DNA of 21,916 nt from Elysia marginata (lineage: Eukaryota > Mollusca > Gastropoda > Plakobranchidae). The stretch covers positions 180,142-202,057 of the forward strand of contig BMAT01010472.1 in the NCBI GenBank assembly GCA_019649035.1, given 5' to 3'. Positions 19,301 through 21,916 of the stretch are shown here, in pieces. The translations under genes were made by a program, and so were the position numbers. Under the pieces are notes generated by a model, which saw nothing but the letters and a program-made list of their open reading frames with translations, was not told where the DNA came from and ran no database searches. Position 1 is the stretch's first letter. Every line of letters begins with the position of its first letter.

Positions 19301-21714
19301 TTCCCTTACATCCTCAGAGAGACCTGTTGAAGAGAGAAATTCAAGAGTGATACTTCTTGAAGTCAAAATTTCTTATCAGCATTCACTTGAAAGTTGATAT
19401 AAAGCGCATGCTTAAAAAAAATGAAATCTTACATTTTAAATGATATTCTGTCTCAGGTTGACTTTATTATGTGGAAAGTTAACACTTCATTGTCCAAACA
19501 TTAAAAAAGGGTTTTGTTTGGTTTTTGTGAAAGTTGAAAGGGAATAGTTTTGCATAAATTAAAAAGCTTCTTATTTAAAAAAAAAACAGTGAAAAGTTTC
19601 ATAACTTTGTTTTCAACAATCATATAACAAAAAACAAAAAAAAAACTTTTCTTACTCACTATTAAATGCCATTATGCTTTGATTGTATGATCTATTTCAT
19701 CTACAGAGAAATTATTCAAATCAAGATAACAAAAGCAAACCTTGCAGTTCTTATTTATGTTCAGCTTCCAAAATTACTTTTGACTCACCATTAAAATGAT
19801 CTTTGACCATACTTGGGGTGTCATTTTTCTCAACCAGAGCAGACACTGAGTTGGCCATTTTGGTAAGGTGTCCCATAAAACCTCGTCTCCTCCCGGATGG
19901 GGCATTTCTGAAATTATGAGAGGTTAATAAATCTTAACACAATTGAGGTCATAGAAAGATGTAATTATGCTTAATACTGCATCCATATTTTACAATAAAA
20001 CTCCTTATATTTGACTTTAAATAACTTTTATACCAACATCAACGAAAGAGACGCTGCTTACCAAGCTGTCAGTGGAGACCCCCCCCCACAGCTCAATTTC
20101 AAGAACATCTTTCAATGACACATAAGCAAAAATTGTTAATTTCTTGCAGTCAGTGCCTTAATTCTTATTTAGCCATGTGTATGCATTTTCATGTTTTAAT
20201 CCATCATTTTAATTACACTGCAGTGGTAGAAACAAATCAAACAATATGCTGTAAGTATGTAAGTAAGGCCTGACTATTTGTAAACTATTAGACAAAATTG
20301 CCCCCAAAACCACCTAAGCTCCTGTAAATAATTACAAAAAAAAAAAGAATAAAAAATTCATTCCTGTTATTCACTTTGTGCATAAAGAGAAATTGTAAAA
20401 GATAAGTAATAATAATAAAAAACATATATAAGAATAATCAATTGAACAAACTAAGGAGATTAGTTAGTAATAAGAGCACACACTCTCACTGTCAGCCTCC
20501 ATTGCAGGTGTGGCAATCTTAAACTTCTCAACTTACAAAAACACCTTAGCAACAGTAACATGATAGTAGTCTATTTAATTCAAATATTAAAAACCTCAAA
20601 CAAATAAGGTGACCTAAGGAAGGCAATTTGTATGTTTTAAGAAAACATCCGTATTTACATACACCCTTAAAGAGCATCATTTAGTGAAAATTTGTTTTTC
20701 ACAATAAAATAATTACACCTCATGACATTGATGTAAAGAGAAAAAAAAGTTGAGGCAAAAACTCACTGCTGTGTTTCATTCTTTTCCCATTCAGAAAGGA
20801 CTCTTTGAACAAAATTGTATTCATTGAACAACTGAAAAAAAAAAAAAAGATTAAAAAATAAATAAATAAAACTAAACTAAATTTGACAAAACTGTTCAAA
20901 AACAGGTGAATGCAAAGTAAATAAGTTCAGATAAAATGGATCAGATAAATTTATTTAACGGATTACCTTTCATAAATCATAACACATTTTTACCATAGGC
21001 GGAAGTGTATGTAAGGGGTGCTGCAACAAACGTCTCACTACTTATCCAATTGAGTAAGACGTCACAATTTAAGGCATTGGTTTTTCAAAAACTGCGTTTC
21101 TTTCAGCTTTCAAATATTGACAATTAAATAAAGCTATCATAAATTCCTGATAAGAAACATTATGAAAGACTGACATAAACTTTGATCAGTGATCAAGGAG
21201 TAAGTCATAATTACAGATCATGTTAACATTGTAAGAAATTTTAATAGCACTTTTTTTCTTCAGACTTTTAACAAGCAACTCAATAAGACAGATTGTGAGG
21301 CTCATTTGTTTGGTTTTTTTTTTCTTCAGAAAATAGTTAAAAATGCAAGAAAGAAAGTCATTCAGGAAAAATAAATTGAGAGGATGTCAATCAACAAGCA
21401 GCTACCAAATATGGAAATAAGTTTTGACATGCAAAGATATTGGCAAGAAAAAAAAAACTGGGCTCACAAAATGTGAGTATCCACCTTTGTTGACATGTAA
21501 AACACTGTTCATTCAAAGAACCTAAAAATTACAAACATTCAATTCAATCAGTACAGTCAAAGAAATTAGAAACATGAGTGAGACATACCTTAACTAAGAG
21601 AGGATGCTCTGGTTTTCCATCCAATTCAATTGGTCCATTGTTCAAGATAATAAGAAGGCACTGTTCTACTTGGGTGTGAAGAAAGTTGTTCCATTCATAT
21701 TTGAAATACAAGTC
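6330..21714 (-). CDS. PPP6R3: SAPS-family regulatory subunit of protein phosphatase 6 (5'-partial, 16 exons)
   Basis: PP6 regulatory subunits bind the PP6 catalytic subunit through the SAPS domain and direct it to substrates in cell-cycle, DNA-damage and NF-kB signalling; this role is family knowledge. Joining exons 21714-21589, 20831-20767, 19907-19789, 19323-19238, 18988-18899, 18006-17909, 17469-17409, 17096-16960, 16679-16552, 16188-15954, 15129-15056, 14445-14371, 14113-13822, 13026-12844, 8251-7934 and 6396-6330 gives 2154 bp, one open frame, 717 residues and a TAA stop. All introns are GT-AG and every phase matches. Residues 1-132 are the end of the SAPS domain, 133-303 an acidic conserved region, 304-717 a Ser/Thr/Pro-rich tail with two GWADF motifs and a terminal NGPV. 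Vertebrate paralogues are about 870-970 residues and have roughly 360 residues before DLYFKY, so about a third of the protein is missing upstream. The family is clear. PPP6R3 is the closest match from memory, but an invertebrate may have a single PPP6R gene that predates the vertebrate paralogues. Confidence 0.93.
6397..7933 (-). other. PPP6R3: Intron 15 of PPP6R (1.5 kb)
   Basis: Phase 2, donor GTAAAG, acceptor TTTTCAG. It contains a purine-rich stretch at about 6965-7090 (pyrimidine-rich in the transcript), a palindromic CRE-type octamer TGACGTCA at 6768-6775 and a moderately GC-richer patch near 6520-6620. No exon is seen. Confidence 0.75.
7934..8251 (-). CDS. PPP6R3: PPP6R exon O: Pro/Ala/Ser-rich tail
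   Basis: Phase 2 to phase 2, 318 bp, a multiple of three. It starts [20 protein letters not shown], passes through a Pro/Ser/Ala run (about residues 620-660 of the partial protein), and ends [11 protein letters not shown]. It is more GC-rich than its surroundings and open for its full length. The acceptor is TTCACAG and the donor CG|GTAAAG. KKRSDSS gives a small basic patch near its start. Confidence 0.9.
11022..11048. repeat. C14 homopolymer followed by a CA microsatellite
   Basis: Fourteen C at 11022-11035 run directly into about seven CA dinucleotides. It lies in intron 14, some 330 bases from the assembly gap. Confidence 0.95.
11364..11396. other. Assembly gap (33 N) next to a C16 run
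   Basis: 33 unknown bases are followed at once by 16 C (11397-11412). The window itself opens with a run of 12 G. Long G/C homopolymers are typical places where assembly stops, and the true gap size is not known. It lies inside intron 14, so it does not break a recognised exon. Confidence 0.97.
12844..13026 (-). CDS. PPP6R3: PPP6R exon N: acidic/Ser-rich tail, donor overlaps a stop codon
   Basis: Phase 2 to phase 2, 183 bp, a multiple of three. It encodes [19 protein letters not shown] and ends ADSSSSLNQ plus two bases of the next codon. The acceptor is TGATTAG. The donor is AAAA|GTAAAA. Without splicing, the sequence reads Lys then TAA (12840-12842). With splicing, it joins exon O in frame as Asn-Phe-Leu-Ala-Ala. 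Confidence 0.85.
13027..13821 (-). other. PPP6R3: Intron 13 of PPP6R, including a possible exon M extension
   Basis: With the annotated donor the intron is 795 bp. Its first 111 bases (13711-13821) stay open in the exon M frame and end at another donor, GCAAG|GTAAAT, of the same phase. The rest is AT-rich with no exon seen. Confidence 0.65.
13822..14113 (-). CDS. PPP6R3: PPP6R exon M: long Ser/Pro/Gln-rich tail exon
   Basis: Phase 1 to phase 2, 292 bp. The 97 or so residues include [16 protein letters not shown] and [13 protein letters not shown] and end NVDAQVS. It is low in hydrophobic residues, so probably disordered and rich in SP/TP sites. The acceptor is CACAG. The annotated donor GTATAA is weak. 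A stronger in-frame donor lies 111 bp downstream (exon end at 13711), so the 3' boundary is uncertain. Confidence 0.85.
14371..14445 (-). CDS. PPP6R3: PPP6R exon L: Ser/Thr-rich tail
   Basis: Phase 1 to phase 1, 75 bp, so skipping it would keep the frame and remove 25 residues. It encodes [20 protein letters not shown] followed by TVTLP. The acceptor is CTCCAG and the donor GTAAGA. Confidence 0.85.
15056..15129 (-). CDS. PPP6R3: PPP6R exon K: Ser/Pro-rich tail
   Basis: Phase 2 to phase 1, 74 bp. It encodes [20 protein letters not shown] and then GSAY. The PMDTT stretch recalls the EPMDPL region of PPP6R3. The acceptor is TCCAG. The donor GTAATT is weaker than its neighbours. The exon call rests mainly on phase consistency and composition. 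Confidence 0.85.
15560..15717. mobile_element. MITE-like element with 14 bp terminal inverted repeats (pogo/Tc1-mariner type ends)
   Basis: CAGTGAAATCCTGT at 15560-15573 is exactly inverted as ACAGGATTTCACTG at 15704-15717, and similarity continues inward (AAGATAA on both sides). The CAGTG start and a left-flanking TA fit non-autonomous pogo/Tc1-mariner relatives. The right TA is not preserved (GG follows). At 158 bp it has no coding capacity. An 11 bp direct repeat AAGTTTATCTT occurs at 15605-15615 and 15691-15701. It lies in intron 10 of PPP6R, well away from both splice sites. Confidence 0.72.
15954..16188 (-). CDS. PPP6R3: PPP6R exon J: Ser-rich tail with two GWADF motifs
   Basis: Phase 1 to phase 2, 235 bp. 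It encodes [13 protein letters not shown], a Ser/Thr/Ala-rich run, then [10 protein letters not shown] and, about 14 residues later, [10 protein letters not shown]. Vertebrate PPP6R3 has a related GWASF segment. Short acidic WxxF motifs of this type bind adaptor ear domains in other proteins; such a role here is inference only. The donor is GTGAGT. Confidence 0.92.
16271..16299. repeat. Poly(A) homopolymer, 29 bases
   Basis: An uninterrupted A run in intron 9 (poly-T on the transcript strand). No SINE or retropseudogene body is seen next to it, so it reads as a simple homopolymer. Its length is likely to be unreliable in the assembly. Confidence 0.9.
16552..16679 (-). CDS. PPP6R3: PPP6R exon I: acidic/CK2-like region
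   Basis: Phase 2 to phase 1, 128 bp, containing [20 protein letters not shown]. It resembles the SGSTDSEESTDSEEE run of PPP6R3. The acceptor is again a NAGNAG tandem (CACCAGCAG); using the second AG (exon end at 16676) would remove one Arg without changing the frame. The donor is GTAAGC. Confidence 0.92.
16960..17096 (-). CDS. PPP6R3: PPP6R exon H: ERIQQFD...DEDIWEEK block
   Basis: Phase 0 to phase 2, 137 bp. [20 protein letters not shown] followed by KPITF is a hallmark of the PPP6R family. The acceptor is a NAGNAG tandem (TACAGCAG). Use of the upstream AG is annotated; the downstream AG would remove one Gln. The donor is GTGAGT. Confidence 0.95.
17409..17469 (-). CDS. PPP6R3: PPP6R exon G: short linker exon
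   Basis: Phase 2 to phase 0, 61 bp. It encodes [20 protein letters not shown], comparable to the F.DRVSDINF.LN segment of vertebrate homologues. The acceptor reads CAAACAG followed by AG. Only the first AG keeps the frame; the second would shift it by two bases. The donor is GTAAGT. Confidence 0.88.
17909..18006 (-). CDS. PPP6R3: PPP6R exon [16 protein letters not shown] motif
   Basis: Phase 0 to phase 2, 98 bp. [20 protein letters not shown] followed by [12 protein letters not shown] is almost identical to the vertebrate PPP6R3 sequence as I remember it. It is the longest well-conserved block after the SAPS domain and probably a functional interaction segment. The acceptor is TTCCCAG and the donor GTAAGC. 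Confidence 0.95.
18007..18898 (-). other. PPP6R3: Intron 5 of PPP6R
   Basis: Phase 0, donor GTGAGA, acceptor TTCCCAG. Besides the minisatellite it contains a perfect 6 bp stem, 3 bp loop hairpin CTCCAC/GTGGAG at 18410-18424. No exon is seen. Confidence 0.75.
18592..18726. repeat. Degenerate minisatellite, about four ~36 bp units, in intron 5
   Basis: Units begin near 18592, 18625, 18661 and 18697. They share the pattern CAAATGACTCTCT, a T-rich middle, and GTTTTCCC (GGTTTCCC in the outer units). The second and third are both 36 bp; the first is 33 and the last truncated. Divergence between units suggests an old array. Confidence 0.7.
18899..18988 (-). CDS. PPP6R3: PPP6R exon E: Ser/Asp-rich linker
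   Basis: Thirty codons, phase 0 at both ends. It contains [18 protein letters not shown], aligning with the SSSDDEIDFKE region of PPP6R3. The acceptor is AAAATAG, unusually A-rich next to the AG, with the pyrimidine-rich stretch about 15-30 bases upstream. The donor is GTGAGA. Ser-Glu-Asp runs of this kind are typical casein kinase 2 sites (inference). Confidence 0.9.
19238..19323 (-). CDS. PPP6R3: PPP6R exon D: end of SAPS domain
   Basis: Phase 1 to phase 0, 86 bp. It encodes [19 protein letters not shown] and then INKKNTIEL, matching the family pattern L.DEVRE.WE.F...SL.E.NK.NTV.L at the end of the SAPS domain. The acceptor is CAACAG and the donor GTGAGA. Confidence 0.93.
19789..19907 (-). 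CDS. PPP6R3: PPP6R exon C: SAPS domain GHLT motif
   Basis: Phase 2 to phase 1, 119 bp. It contains [20 protein letters not shown], the counterpart of RRHGYMGHLTRIAN in vertebrate PPP6R proteins and one of the best family signatures. The acceptor is TTTCAG and the donor GTGAGT. Confidence 0.94.
20767..20831 (-). CDS. PPP6R3: PPP6R exon B: SAPS domain segment
   Basis: Phase 0 to phase 2, 65 bp. It encodes [19 protein letters not shown], matching the LF..C.LIQRILE.WE stretch of vertebrate homologues. The acceptor has a 14-base T tract followed by CAG (an A tract at 20835-20848 on the plus strand). The donor is GTGAGT. The last Gln codon is split with the next exon. Confidence 0.93.
21589..21714 (-). 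CDS. PPP6R3: PPP6R exon A (first in window): SAPS domain segment
   Basis: Phase 0 to phase 0, 42 codons, beginning [19 protein letters not shown] and ending PLLVK. DLYFKY.WNNFLH is a strongly conserved part of the SAPS helical repeat domain. The acceptor is TTTTTAG and the donor AAG|GTATGT. The exon starts mid-domain, so more exons must lie above 21916. Confidence 0.93.
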
Positions 21715-21916
21715 CTAAAAATAAAAAGGTTAGTGAAATATCTTTGCAAAGCAAACAAAAAAAAGGCAGTAAATTTTATGAAGGGACTTTAAAATAATAT
21801 TTCAAAATAAGAGATTTCATATTTTAAATACAAATATTTCTGTTCCTTAAAGAGAAACAGAATGAACGTTTAGAAGGCTTTACAGTTTTGTAGAGCTTAA
21901 AGCCTACATAGCTACA
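21715..21916 (-). other. PPP6R3: Part of the intron upstream of exon A
   Basis: AT-rich sequence with an acceptor (TTTTTAG) ending at 21715. No coding exon is recognisable in these 202 bases, so the previous SAPS-domain exon is beyond the window edge. Confidence 0.7.

Larger units (their letters stand above)
19324..21588 (-). other. PPP6R3: Introns 1-3 of PPP6R (757, 859 and 465 bp)
   Basis: Spans 20832-21588, 19908-20766 and 19324-19788, between the SAPS-domain exons. AT-rich, GT-AG, no repeat of note except short A/T and AAAT runs. A patch at about 20995-21065 is slightly GC-richer with a weak inverted repeat (ACGTCT). No additional exon is seen. Confidence 0.75.

Noticed and set aside
21032-21063. 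Inverted repeat around ACGTCT in intron 1
   Set aside because: Only about 10 paired positions with a mismatch and no flanking duplication; likely chance.
1-21916. CRISPR array, phage, operon or other prokaryotic system
   Set aside because: Spliced animal gene structure throughout; no regular spaced repeats and no long uninterrupted genes.

Overview
The window is a piece of an animal nuclear genome: AT-rich, intron-rich, with GT-AG introns, homopolymer and microsatellite tracts, transposon remnants and a short assembly gap (33 N at 11364-11396). It holds one recognisable gene, on the minus strand. Sixteen exons between 21714 and 6330 join with consistent reading phase at every junction into 2154 coding bases: 717 residues plus a TAA stop. 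The product is the C-terminal two thirds or so of a SAPS-family protein, the regulatory subunit of protein phosphatase 6 (PPP6R1/2/3 family, most like PPP6R3). Diagnostic stretches are [40 protein letters not shown] and [20 protein letters not shown]; the protein ends in NGPV. The N-terminal part of the SAPS domain lies beyond 21916. The organism is probably an invertebrate, perhaps a mollusc or other lophotrochozoan; this rests on general features only and is weakly supported.

Layout from high to low coordinates (direction of transcription). Positions 21714-16552 carry nine short exons for the end of the SAPS domain and the acidic region after it. Positions 16188-12844 carry five exons for a Ser/Thr/Pro-rich, probably disordered tail with two GWADF motifs. 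A 4.6 kb intron (12843-8252) contains the gap. One 318 bp Pro/Ala/Ser-rich exon (8251-7934) follows, then a 1.5 kb intron, then the last coding exon (6396-6330). Positions 6329-1 contain no supportable coding exon and hold the 3' UTR plus downstream DNA; the cleavage site cannot be fixed.

Transposon-derived pieces are: a tRNA-derived SINE at 2668-2914 (minus) with Pol III A and B boxes and a perfect 13 bp target-site duplication; a small MITE-like element at 15560-15717 with perfect 14 bp terminal inverted repeats; and a possible older MITE at 3384-3837. There is also a degenerate ~36 bp minisatellite in intron 5, a 43 bp tandem duplication, a 21-22 bp triplet repeat and several microsatellites.

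I see no bacterial-type system, CRISPR array, virus or new multi-gene system. The most interesting points are possible sources of isoforms in the tail of the PP6 subunit: an in-frame alternative donor for exon 13 (+37 residues), a stop codon overlapping the exon 14 donor, and two NAGNAG acceptors in successive exons.
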